From positions 47,758 to 111,757 of the forward strand of contig JBBHKE010001264.1 of the NCBI GenBank assembly GCA_037447655.1: a stretch of DNA of 64,000 nucleotides. Reading direction: 5' to 3'. The stretch is from Zygnema cylindricum (taxonomy: Eukaryota; Streptophyta; Zygnematophyceae; Zygnematales; Zygnemataceae). The notes below the pieces were generated by a model that saw nothing but the letters and a program-made list of their open reading frames with translations, was not told where the DNA came from and did not search any database. The number at the start of each line of letters is the position of its first letter. The first letter of the stretch is position 1. The position numbers and the translations under genes were made by a program. This document shows, one piece after another, positions 1 through 11,222 of this stretch.

Positions 1-240
1 CATGGTCATTTTTATTGTTATTCTCATTGTCATTCTCTTTATCATTCTCATTGTGATTCTTACCGTCATTCTCATGTCATTCTTGTTGTTATTTCATTTT
101 CATTCTTATTGTCACTCATACTTTCTTTTTTGTCATTCCTATTGTCATTCTTATATCATTCTTATTGTTGTTCTCATCGTAATTTGTTGTCCCTCTTATT
201 TGTTTTCTTATTATTATGTGTTTCCATTTTATTTTCTGGC
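1..240. repeat. Interrupted T-rich simple repeat in an intron
   Basis: The first 200 or so bases are a degenerate pyrimidine-rich repeat built on units such as CATTCTTATTGT and CATTCTCATTGT. The stretch ends in a T-rich tract and a CTGCAG acceptor at 249, where the first PHAF1-like exon starts, so it is probably intronic. Open frames through it are low-complexity artefacts. Confidence 0.7.
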
Positions 241-249
241 TGTCTGCAG

Positions 250-3200
250 GAATGCCATTATGGGAGGCATTGGCTCAAGCTGACCAGCAACGCTCATTAT
301 TTGAGAGCACACATATAAAGTATAGTGAACAAGTATGTCTTTTTACCATTTCTGACTGCAGGATATATGTTCTTAAGTTACCTGTTGTATGTTCTTGTTG
401 TGTTCCTGTCTTTTCCATGTGCCAGACTCACATTTCCAAGTTCCATAATGCCTTTTCTATGTTACTCTTACTTTTTTTATGTCAAATTTACCATTTCACG
501 TACATCCTGTCAGTTCTTCGGTCCATGTTGCTTGTCCGAGTTTCAGTTTGGGTCTCTTCTGTTTGCGTTCCATGTAATCATCGAACGTGACTTTTTTTTT
601 TGGCTTTATTCCAGGCTCCCCTTTCATGGGATATTGTGGTAGCATTTCCTCATCTTGGATTCCACCTTCGATTTGACCCTCATTCCCAAGTAAGTGACAT
701 GTTTGGCCACTATCACTTTGGTATTATCTTTGTCTATTTAACGGTTTTTTTAATTAATTAGCTGAATCGCTTCAGTTCAAAAATAGGAGATGACATGGGT
801 TGCACCTAATGTAGGAGGTGCCGACATTATTCTGAAGTAGCTATATTAAGTCGATTATAACCCCTCTAACAAAATCTACACTAACTGTGGTGAATGGTGT
901 AGACAGTTCACATGGCCTGTCATCATAAGTGTGGAGTTGGTATGCGTCATATAGCAAGGAACCTTCACCAGGAACCTCGGCTTTTAAGTTTTGGAAATGA
1001 GGACATATTATTAATTCTTAATGCGAATTGCAATTCAGTACACCTACACTTACAATCAGATATAATTACAATCATTTTCAATGTCAATCGCTTACAACTA
1101 CTTACTATCGGTGACTTTCTGTTTCTTACGAAAATACCAATTTTACAGTTACTGATAACAATCACAGAAAAAATTGTGCAGCGGTTGCGTCTCATTGAAA
1201 TATATGACCTCACTCGCCTCCAAATGCGATATGCGGCATCCACTATTGGGTGGGTTTCTTTCCAATTTGCATATTTCCCTTCCTTGCTATTACCACATGC
1301 CACGATTCGTAAAAGAGCTTAGGAAAACTCAGACTCCTCTTGGACTGAAGTGTAGACGGTATTTTACCTCCCTTTTATAACTCCCCTTTAGATAATTTAG
1401 ACAACTTTGTAGATATTCAATTAGTCTCACATAGCTTTTTATGATGGAAGTTCTTTTATACTTCGTTATATCTGGTTCGGTGGCATTTTGGTTTCGTTTT
1501 CTGAAAGACAAAAGCTTGGAAGAAAACACTAAGTTTTTTTCCATTTGGGGGCAGCAGGGGCCCAGGAATTCCTGCGACTTTTGTTCGCGTTTATGCTGTT
1601 TTGGGGCCCACTTTTCCAGGAACATATGATGGAAAGCGACGCCTATATACTTTATATTACCCTGTAAGTATTCAATTTACCTATTTTATCTCATTACATT
1701 ATCTACTTGACAGCATGGGCATTTTTGTGTCATTTTCTCTCTCTCTCTGGCTCTCTCTCATAAAAAAGTCCTAAGAAAAGTAGAAAAGTTTTTCCTTTTC
1801 CTCAGACAAAATAAAATCATAAAAAGTATTTGTGTCAATTTCTGTATTGTAGTACATTCCTCTCTCACCTCCGGATTAGTTTGGATAAGGGATGAAATAA
1901 GGTGTGATGTTTTAAACTTAGAGCTTTTTTAACGTGAATGGGAAAAGAATACTAAGGAAACAGATCCATAGGTTCCATGCAAGGAACGAGATTATGGAAA
2001 AAAATACTTCAAACCGGCTATATCATGAATGAGAAGAGTACTCGAAAAGTCACAAAACTTATGAATGGAATTCTTTGTTGAAGTTGATTAGACTTGAGTG
2101 GGAAAGGACCTTGAATGCGAGGCAAATATTGCAAAATTATTGTCGACACAACATTTAAAGGTGACAATTTCGAGAGGAAAGTAAAGATTTTGATACGATT
2201 ATGAATTAGGTGGAATCTTGAAGGGAATAAAAATGAATGTGAAACGTTGGCATTTGGTGTAATATCATTTTTACATTATGGAATTAACAATTTGACAAAT
2301 TTCAAATTTGGCCAGAAAATGAGACTAGACCCTGCACTGGATAAGACGATCAATACAAACTCATGATTAAAAAAAACGACAATTCTCCACTAGTTGATAA
2401 GGGGTTGGCGCTCAAACTCTATTTGGACTTGTTTTTTGTTGAATATGCTACGGAGCAGATATATAGACTCGCAAACAGACGTTTTTGCTGTCAGATTGTT
2501 CCTCTTTTTTTTCTGACCAAAAAGGTGGTTTTTTTTTTTTTTTTTGTCTTGCTTTTTTATGGGATTTGAATATAGGGCCTAGCATTAGTTTTTCCAATAC
2601 CCCCACAATATGCAGATTGCTGCCTTCATGGACAAGGTTGGTACTTTTTTTTCAATATTTGGAACTTGGTTATTTTTTCACAATATTGTCATATTTGTAA
2701 GTTTTTTCTCAAAAAAGCTGTGTCATTTTATCACTGTACCATTACTTGTGTCACTTGTTAATGAAATGTCCGAAACGAGGACATAAATTGGTAGGATATG
2801 GGCATGCATTTAAAGAGCTCTAATAAGGAGCCTAGAATGCTTGTGGGCTATATAATGTGTTTCTGGTTTCCGAGAAAGACTTCTAAGATTTAAAAATGAT
2901 TGGTTGATATGATGTAGCCGAACTGCCTTTGGAGTTTCCGGATGGTACCACTCCTGTCACGTCACGAATTCGTCTTCATGCGGGAGGAGCCGGTACAGAA
3001 TCTCTTCTTGACCAGGCACTACCTCCTCCACTGCCACCTGGCAGCGTCTATATGGAGGAGGTACAAGCCAAAGTGAGTGGAACTGGCAACATTTTCTCTC
3101 CCTCACTCTCTCCCTCTCTCTCTCGTTCTCTTTGTTTGGGACAGTTTCAGGTTCACTCGAATGATTTAGTTCCTGTGAAAATATATGTATTCAGAGGCAA

Positions 3201-3433
3201 CTACTTTTTTTTCCAATTCATTCTTGGCATGAAGAACAAATAAAACACAGGCTATGATGTCTTAAACTATTAGAGGAATGGGTTTGTTGAGTAAAATGGT
3301 TAAAAAAAAGAAAAAACCGGAAATCCAGATATTTAATGAAAATCATTGACAAATAAGATTCTGGGTGCAGTTAGCAGAGGGGCTCCATTTTACCGTGGGA
3401 GGTCAAACTCTTCTTTTTGGAATCTCACCTCAG
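250..3433 (+). CDS. PHAF1/UPF0183-family protein, seven internal exons (partial gene)
   Basis: Seven exons with GT-AG borders and matching phases: 250-332, 615-689, 1182-1249, 1558-1663, 2576-2636, 2918-3072 and 3371-3433. Spliced, they read as the central part of the conserved UPF0183 family (animal C16orf70/PHAF1, plant At3g51130-like). Segments seen are GMPLWEALAQ, VVAFPHLGFHLRFDPHSQ, RLRLIEIYDLTRLQMRYA, GPTFPGTYDG, LEFPDGTTPVTSR, PPLPPGSVYMEEV and FTVGGQTLLFGISPQ. Animal PHAF1 is reported as a phagophore-associated protein acting with BCAS3; the plant function is less clear. The N-terminal exon lies left of the window. The conserved C-terminal third of the family is not found after 3433, where a CT-rich microsatellite and then an opposite-strand ABC1 kinase fragment follow. 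No internal stop or frameshift is seen, so the exons may be recently truncated or separated from the rest by a very large intron. Confidence 0.85.
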
Positions 3434-3500
3434 GTACGAAGTCTTTCTCTCTCTCTATCTCTCCCTCTCCCTCTCTCTCTCTCATCTCTCAGTGGAACTA
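3434..3500. repeat. CT-rich microsatellite at the junction of two truncated genes
   Basis: A CTCTCT/CCCTCT tract starts a few bases after the last PHAF1-like exon. Similar short tracts occur near 1736-1760 and 3098-3130 in earlier introns. It lies where both neighbouring gene fragments stop. Confidence 0.6.
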
Positions 3501-3724
3501 GTTTGAACCATTCTAGTTTCAATTGCTGAATTAGAAGCAACAAATAGATAAGTGTGGACCACTGTTTAGGTCTGAAATTTATGAAGACTTTAAGCATCCA
3601 TAGTGACTTTACATAGGTGGTGAAAAACCAGCCTATCCCCCCTCTACATTTAACAGTTCGTTTAGACTACTTTATGAAGAAACGATGATACAGTAAAACA
3701 TGATACTTGGAGATAAGTGCTGAC

Positions 3725-4761
3725 CTGGGCAATTGAGGCGGCAGCCAAAGGAGTCGAATCAATTTCTAAGAATGCAGAACTCAGTTGCGGCAATCCACTT
3801 TTGCCTAAGGATAAATTTGAGTTGTACGGTGTGAGAGCCAGTTGTTGTCTAATACTGCGTGATACTTCTGCAAAAGGCCTTGGTGGAGCACTATCAAATA
3901 GAGTTGAGAGTCGGCGAGTCCAAGGTTCAGGCATAAAATCCTGTAAAGTTGAAGTACAGCAGTATTGGAAACATCCCATTATGAACCTTCACAGCCAATA
4001 AGCTGGCATTTCCATAATCATATTTGCCCAAGTGGTTGCCACCTCCCTGTTAACCCACAACAAAGCCATTGAACCATCGCAACAACTAAGAGATAATATG
4101 CCGTGAACACATGACCTCCCGCACTCATTATGCAACCTTCAGAATTAAGTTCGTCACTCAATGGAAATTTTACGTAGTCTCGGATGGGAGAGACTAAACC
4201 GCTTTGAGTGCTTTAAAGAGGTTACTTACAGATTTGCTTGCCAGAACTTGGGCAGATTTAACATAAAACCCGCTCATTTCCAGTGTGAGCTGATAAACCT
4301 TTTCGCCTCCCCATTCATGACGCACTGCCCAAATCTGATCTCGCTCTTCTCTCGGTTTTCCTCTTACAGTATATTTGGTCTTCATGTACCTGGCTGACCT
4401 CACAAAACATCATGACACCTCTTGAGTGACGGAGAAAGCCAAAAAGGAATGCAAAAAATAAAATTAAAAGCAAGTTGGATTAAAAAAAAAAAATTCAAGA
4501 GGGTGTAAACCGCAGATTGAGCACAATTCTTGACAAGCCTCACTCGAGTTACTTGCCAATGAATTATATTGTTCATTTGTTAACGCGGAAATTTTGCAGA
4601 AGTTAAGGCTGAAATAAAATTCAACTGTAACGTTAGAAGAAGCAGAACCTTTTTGCAAACAAAAATACGAACACTTTAAACAGCTGCTTACCCTGCATAA
4701 ATGGGAAGTAAGCGACGCCAGTATCGTAATGTTCGCCAAAGGTCAGGACAGAAATATTGGA
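3725..4761 (-). pseudogene. ABC1 (UbiB/ADCK-like) atypical kinase, 5' fragment of at least three contiguous exons plus one upstream exon
   Basis: The minus strand carries exons 4761-4692, 4389-4230 and 3940-3725 with GT-AG borders and compatible phases; the 4761 acceptor is less certain than the others. Joined, they read as the N-terminal half of an ABC1-domain kinase: DLWRTLRYWRRLLPIYAGY, then QIWAVRHEWGGEKVYQL, GFYVKSAQVLASK, DFMPEPWTRRLSTLFDSAPP, and finally PLAAASIAQ, the alanine-rich loop that replaces the usual glycine-rich loop in this family. Plant members act in chloroplasts or mitochondria in prenylquinone metabolism and stress responses. The last exon ends at a GTCAGC donor directly before the expected valine-histidine. 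No later exon carrying the catalytic part is found between 3725 and the PHAF1-like exon at 3433. The fragment is therefore probably non-functional as a kinase. The first exon and any transit peptide were not identified with confidence. Confidence 0.75.
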
Positions 4762-6422
4762 CTAGAGGTGTCGAAAAACTTATGGCCAACATTGGGAGAG
4801 AAAATGGCTGAAAAGGCGCTGTGAGCGTTTTTACAGGCTTGGGAAGCTGATTGCAAAAAGCACAGTCGAATAAAAAGCAAAGGAGAACCTTAGAAAGAGA
4901 AGATCGTGGTGTCACTGAGCAAAGCATTCAAACAAAGATCCAGGTAAAACCAGAAAAGATTTTTCAGAATGGGGCACCGTTCATGCAGATAACGCAGAAG
5001 TAAGTGGCAAATAAAGCATTAACAATGTATATCAGCAACAGTCAAAGAAAATGAGCAGTTTTCTGTCTGCTAGTCTAAATGAAGCAAATATCACTGTATA
5101 TAGAAACATTAGAGAAGAATAAAGCTTTCCTGGAATACTTCCAGCTCAGAAACCACTGCCTCAACAAAATCAGTTACGAATTAGCATCATGTGGAATACT
5201 TTCTTTTTGGCGACTTCAGTGACAAAATTAAATTTGACTTGAAAGCATTGACACAGAAGCAGAATAAGAAAATGACCCTAACATAGTTCTTGTTAGGTGG
5301 TTCCATCCTAAAACCGATGTAGCGTTTTTTAAAAATGCAGTTTTAACCTGATTCCGCAATGGCTGTAACTGAAGGAGGCATGTTCCTCGAAGAATTGGCC
5401 AAGCGCGAGAGCAAAATGTCTTGGCTGTCAGAACTACACCAATCTTTGCTACATTTACCAGCAACCTGCCAAAAATTCCTGCCCCTGCGACAAGAAGTAC
5501 AACAGGTCCACCTCCCGAACCACTCTTTTTGACCACATGTTCTTCCTTCCTACGGCCCATTTCAAACTTATCCCTTTCAGCACCTGAAAACCTATTTGTT
5601 CTAATGTCCTTAACAGGTTGTGTGCATGGGAATTTTTTTTGTAGAGACGACCTATTTTTCAAACTGTCTTCAGGCTGTTTCAGGTTGTGTTCAGGTTGTT
5701 TTCAAGAAACGTAGCGAATTTGATGAAGGTTGTACAATTTTTTATATACAATTCGATACGTTAACGCTATGCACCATGGAATGCTACGATGTCAGCTTAA
5801 GGAGCCCCCAAGATTCAGTACTGTTATGTCGCCCATTTTTACTTTCTGCTACTGTAGCCTACATGGTGCACATGCAGGTGCAAAAAGGAGCAAGAAAGTA
5901 TTTGAAGGATGGACAGCAATGTTACGTTTTGGCTAAACTTCCCAGTCTTTTCTGCTTGTCGCAGGGAGGGAAAAATTAGTAGAACAAAAGAGAATGTAAG
6001 AGAACAAAAGAGAACAAAGGGTCAGCAAAATAGTTCGAAACAGACAAAAATAGCCCATCAAGAGAAGTTCGAAAGTCGACGCGTGTCAGTCAGTCCAATT
6101 GGCTACAGCCTTGGAACAAAATAGCGTCAATCTTGAAAACGTGGCCATTTCCAGCGGTTCGGCATTGTACAAATTTTTTGACACGTGTTTATCTGGTTAT
6201 TGTAGGTGCGTGTACGAAGACAGATAGATGTGCGGTGACGGGAATGCCGCAGGTAATCTCGGAAATGAACTATGGAAGTGCATTCAAAACAAGAGACGTC
6301 TCGGACATCGTGCGTTTCGCAAGTGGACTGAATTTTTTAGTCGTTAAAACCGCTGCTTTTTATTTTTTCCCGATTTCTACGTATAGTTAGTGACTTTTGG
6401 AAAAATCGCAAAAAAACGTGGA
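4762..6422. other. No recognised gene
   Basis: I looked for further ABC1 kinase exons on the minus strand and the missing PHAF1 exons on the plus strand and found none convincing. A 144-residue minus-strand frame (5228-5662) contains a hydrophobic stretch but has no recognisable family signature and no donor in the right phase to join the kinase exon at 4761. Confidence 0.4.
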
Positions 6423-6640
6423 GTACTTTTTGTCCAAAAAACTGAACGGAAAACTTACGATAAATGTACGATTTTTTACGGGAATGTACGGACTTTAACT
6501 AAAAGATACATTGCATTTATTAGTACCTTCTGTTCGGTAAACTGAACAGCAATTTCACGGAAATGTACGGAATTTTATCGAAAATGTACGGACATTTACG
6601 AAAAGAGACGTTACAGTGTAACACTATTTGCGCGCGGTAA
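6423..6640 (+). repeat. Duplicated TACGG-rich repeat related to the hAT-type MITE interior
   Basis: Two roughly 105-bp units each carry an AACTGAAC motif followed by several AATGTACGG-like words. The same paired arrangement occurs at about 44885-45045 inside the TAGTGTTG MITE, so this is probably a fragment of that repeat family. Confidence 0.55.
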
Positions 6641-9190
6641 GTTTGAAATCTGTACGAACGTCTTCTTCAATTTTTTTCAAAGAAGCCGCCATGAAAATGA
6701 ATCTTCAAAGAAGCCGCCAGTACTAACGCCACGGGACTACATAGTGAAACTGCCGTTCAAGCCGTTGTCGAAGCAGTTACAGACATCGAAACAAGCAACC
6801 ATGCCTAGAAAAGCAACATGGCTGCCTGTCATAGCCTGTTCCCACCGGAAAATTTTATTTTTTTCACTTCCGCAACAGACAGGCGTTCGAATAATGTACG
6901 GATTTCCGAGCACCGACTTTTCTGTTTTCGGAAATTTCCGAAAAACCGTACGAACTAACTTCCTCAAAATATTGGGGAATATTGAAGTCAGGTTAAAGTA
7001 CACCGCCAATCGTTATTAGCGTGTAAGTTTTTTTAGCGTATAAAAAAATTTACCGTGGTGTACGCTATTTAAGAATTTGATAATTTTGGAAAAAATCATA
7101 CATTCTAATTGTTTGGTTATGGTAATTTGGATCTTTGGAAAAAAAAAAGTCGGTCGCAAACATGTTTACACTAATAAAAGTAGCCGTACAATTTAAATCA
7201 GATCGTACGCCGTCACGTAACAGTGTAAATCATTCCAACGTACATGTCAAAATATTTCACTGCAGTTAGGCGTCATGTATTCGCCGTTAGTTATACAACT
7301 TTGATAAAGTTTTACGGAGTGTAATTTCTACGCGTGTATCGATTACGCAACACTTGCTGTTTCAACGGTTGGTCGCTTTTCCGTTTTACGTCGACAATGT
7401 ACGGTAATAAGGGTACTTTACTCTAATATTGTCGCGACGTCTGTTTAATTAGCGTGAATTCATGCTAAAATGTCTGTTTATTCTAAAATGGATGCATTTC
7501 CGTCTGTCTCCCTAACTTGTGACCGGTATTAGCGTTAAAGTAATGACGTAATAGAGTAAACTCCTATTCTAAATTGGTCCCAATTGTACAATTTCACCAA
7601 CCACCTCGTCTCAAGCGTTTCGTGATTGGTCGCTCAAATTTACACGTGGACAATTTAATATCCACGCAAATATTACGGCTCCAACATCACGTGACTCCAA
7701 CCACCTGTCGTACCCGTCGCCATTCGAAAGCTGATCCGTAGGTACGTCAAGAAGCAGGCAGTTACCATGGCTCTTTCATGAAAATCGTCGGTCGCTTATC
7801 ACGTGCATACCCCCTCTCAAAACTGACGAAAATTTTGAAACTTTCCCGCCTTCTTTGTGTCGTCTAAAATATTTGGACAGCTTGTTGTCACGCAGAATAT
7901 TAAAATTTAAATTTTGACGTCCGAAGGTAAGGAGAATGGTTTCCCTCCCTTTTTCCCACGATTTGGTTTTTTATTTGGTATATATACCTGGCGTTTGTTC
8001 CAATATTGACACTGTCTTTCCGCATCCTTCAGTTACCTTCACTTTTGCTTCTCTATTATTTGCTTTGTATCATCATTTGGACAAAAAGACAGATCTATTA
8101 TTTGCAATATGTGGCCGATTACTTCTCATATTACCACATTTTTTGCGGCAAAAAACACCGCTACGACGGGTTTATTACCACCACTAACTGAAGAGGACAT
8201 GGAATGTACTGAAACCCAAGGACCAGAGCCACCGAACGAAGGAAGGGGATCACCCGACGTGGAACCCCTCGTGGAAGGCGCTGTGATCGGAAATTTGGAC
8301 CCACCGTGTGATAAATACGGGAACGTCCGGGTGTTGACCCGAAAAGTTCAGCAAGTGTCAACGAAGGTTACTCGATTGCGGGTAATCAATTGGATGTTCG
8401 CCGATTGTCACGCGAATGGAAAGGAACTGCTCATCCCGAGGACTGTGAAGATGTTTCCGCAACATTTTTCAGGGGGGGGGTATCGTACAAGTAAGAGTTT
8501 TATCTATTTTCCTTACCTTTATGTAGCAACCCTCAGTTGCTTAATTTGTGTGTCGTTGTTTCCCATTGTTTGTAATTTAATTTTACATATTCAATAATTT
8601 ATAAATTGATAATGCCCCCCTCGTATTGCATGTTTGTCTATACCATATTCTTCCCCCTAACCATCTCGTGTATTTATGATGGTTTGTTATACAACGTCGT
8701 CCAATTGCGCTTTGCTGTGTGTAAGAACGTATGTACCGGCGACGACATAGTGTCATCCCCGATATGCGAAAATTTAAGTGTACTACATCCGATATTCTGC
8801 GAATGTTAGAGAAATCGAAAAGCGACGACAGTGTGTCGTTGCTTTAACGCTGGAAATTTCCAATGAAAGCGTCGTCCGATTAATCTTGTAATTTCTAACG
8901 ACAAAATGTTGCATACGTGACTACGTCCAATATTGAAGCCGCGTGGTAAGTGAAACGTGGAATTAAATTTGTTTTATCGTCGCTCCATCGTTGGAATTTT
9001 CAAACGTATCGGATAGGGTTTGAAGTAATTTCGTGAATGGCCATTCGTAATGTAAGTATCCCCTGCACGAAATAGTTTATTTTTACGTAATAAAAGTAGG
9101 GCTTTACGTCTGTACTTTTTACTGCACCCTCCACTCTTCGTAGTCGCGTCTTCTTCACCTCATTTTTACACGCTAATTTTAAGCTAAGCT

Positions 9191-10891
9191 ATGAAGGGCG
9201 GCAACAAGCAAATTAAGCGACCACGTACGGTGGTCGCTCATCGTCGTCGATATCCTCCCCTTATTACAGCGACCGCGGAAGAGTTTGCAAGGCAACGGGA
9301 GGTTGCTATCCCGTTAGCCATTGGATGGGAAGGAAGAGAAAAGGAAGGAGGAGAAAGGGAAGGGAACGAAAGGGAGGCATCTGTTGAGGTGAGTAGGGTG
9401 GAGGAGGTAAATGATGAGGGGGAAAGGGAGAAAAGGCGACGGTTGAGGAGGGGGAGAAGGAAAGAGAGGCGGGGGAAGCACAGAGAAGAGGAAAAGGAGG
9501 GTAAGAAAGAAATGTAGGGTTTTTGATGAGAGGGAGGGGGAGGAAAACGACGAGATGGGGGGGGGGGGGACCCATTGACTGTGGAGGGGTAGGGGGAGGA
9601 GGTATTTTTTGAGGTAGGATGGGAAAAGGCGGCGACGGTTGAGGAGGGGGAGGGTAGTAAAGCGGGGGAAGGAGTAGCGAGGAGGAGTAAAAGGCTAAAG
9701 AGGAAAATTAGGGTTTTTGGTGGGAGGGGGGAGGAGGAAGTTGGTGAGGCGGGAGGGGACGCGGCTATAGATGTAGAAGGGAGGGGAAAAGGGGCGATGG
9801 TTGAGGAAGGGGAGGGAAGTGAGACGGTGGGAAGAGTGGAGAGGAGGAAGATAATAAAAAAGAAAGAGATGGTTTTTCATGGGCGGGGAGGATGGGGGAG
9901 AGAGTGAGGCACAAAAAATGTTAGAGAGGAGGAGGAAAATAAAACTTGGAAACCGAAAAGTTAGTGAATGGAGTGATGAAGATTACGTCCCCTCGACTTC
10001 TTGTAGCGATGAGAGCATTGTGGGTGGGGAGGAACCGCCGGTTGAGAATATAGCCTCGAGGAAGAAAATCCCGCGGATATTCGGGTATGGAAGGATGTGG
10101 ATGAGCCCGCCACCGAGGACGAGCAAAGTCTGGATAGCGAGGGACGACAACAAGAGGATGAATACGTGGATGATGACGACGTGTTTGAGGTGCCTCCATC
10201 ACCGAATAGGGAGAGAGGCGTTGTATTGGGAAATCCGGGTCCCCAATCTCCATACTGAGTTGAGAATCCTGATTGGTTTTTTCCTCCTCCCACGGGAGAG
10301 GAGGACATGGACAGTTTTCTGCCTCGGGTCGAGCACTTCATTCCGGTTGCCGAATGGCCTGAACATTGGAGGTATGGTGAACCTCGCTCCCTAAACCCAA
10401 AGGAAAATCCGCGACCGGAAATTCTAGACATCCCCCCGGATGTTCCCGCTCATCCGACGTGGCTCTTCATCGACGGTGACGACCGAGGCTCGACGTTCGC
10501 CCACATATGGCAATTTGATTCGGCGGATCCACGACATTCATGGATTGTTCACGATGATCGCGGGTATCGCGTGAATGTTCCCCACTTATTGCGGCTTTAC
10601 CATTTGTGGGACCCTCGTCTATACGCCGTCCTAAAGTATTGTCGAATAACTCCTTAGGTAATAGCTTTGTGTAAGGCTTGTACCTCGGTTCTACATAAGT
10701 TCCGAAATGTTCGTGTGAGGCGAGCCCGTTTATGCGAGATTCCACGGGTTTGGCGTACGATGACCCCACCTCCACCACCGAAAGAAGAGGAATGGCGAAG
10801 AACAATCGAGGCACTCACTGACCAATTGCCCGCCCATCAAGAACAAATAGCGAAGCTCACTCGGGAGTTGTCTCAAAAAAAATTGCAGTAA
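9191..10891 (+). pseudogene. Unrecognised second gene inside the transposase intron: basic N-terminus, charged repeats, acidic middle, C-terminal coiled coil
   Basis: I do not recognise this protein. It lies on the same strand as the transposase, within its 2.8-kb intron. It begins at the ATG at 9191 (MKGGNKQIKRPRTVVAHRRR), passes through Glu/Gly/Arg-rich tandem repeats, and continues from about 9879 (KVSEWSDEDYVPSTSCSDES). An acidic stretch follows near 10100-10240 (QEDEYVDDDDVFEVPPSP). A tryptophan-rich segment at 10307-10655 (EHFIPVAEWPEHWRYGEPR, HPTWLFIDGDDRGSTFAHIW) comes next, and the end is predicted coiled coil (KEEEWRRTIEALTDQL) with a stop at 10889-10891. Reading it as one protein of about 560 residues needs frame changes in the repeat zone and near 10090, and read-through of stops near 10252 and 10655. 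It is either decayed or further spliced. Accessory proteins of DNA transposons often look like this, but the role is unknown. Confidence 0.5.
9326..9880 (+). repeat. Long purine tract with diverged tandem units
   Basis: About 550 bp is almost entirely A and G on the plus strand. Within it a unit beginning GGTTGAGGAGGGGGA recurs near 9440, 9638 and (as GGTTGAGGAAGGGGA) 9795, each followed by an AAAATTAGGGTTTTT-type or similar segment. Where translated in the appropriate frame the units read as VEEGEGS followed by basic residues. Confidence 0.7.
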
Positions 10892-11008
10892 TCGGTATGT
10901 ATGTTACTTGCTAATTAATTAGAATTTCTTTTCTCTCTTCTCTTGTCGTCGCTAACCCACACACTCACAATGTTTTTTTTTTTTTAATTAGTCGGGCAAG
11001 TTCAATAT

Positions 11009-11222
11009 AGCGACGACAGAGGTTCATCCGTAAGCAGCGACGAATTCCAGTCGTCGCTGAACCATGAATCTTAGGGGAGTCAAGTTTTACGCCATTCAGC
11101 CACAATAGATGGTCTTCGCTGAGTTAGCGACGACAGATTGTCGTCGCCTAATTCAGCGACGAGAATCGTCGTTGCTGAATTAGGCGACGACAATCTGTCG
11201 TCGCTAATTTAGCGAAGACCAG
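11009..11222. repeat. GCGACGAC palindromes, including a 110-bp near-perfect foldback
   Basis: From 11111 to 11220 the sequence is a palindrome with arms of about 54 bp centred near 11165. The arms carry GCGACGACAGATTGTCGTCGC, itself a smaller hairpin. Another hairpin (GCGACGAATTCCAGTCGTCGC) sits at 11036-11057. It lies at the 3' end of the large transposase intron, just upstream of the exon at 11295. Confidence 0.8.

Noticed and set aside
5228-5662. A 144-codon minus-strand frame as the first exon of the ABC1 kinase
   Set aside because: It has a hydrophobic stretch and lies upstream on the right strand. No recognisable family motif is present, and the best donor (after CAG at about 5350) is in the wrong phase for the exon at 4761.
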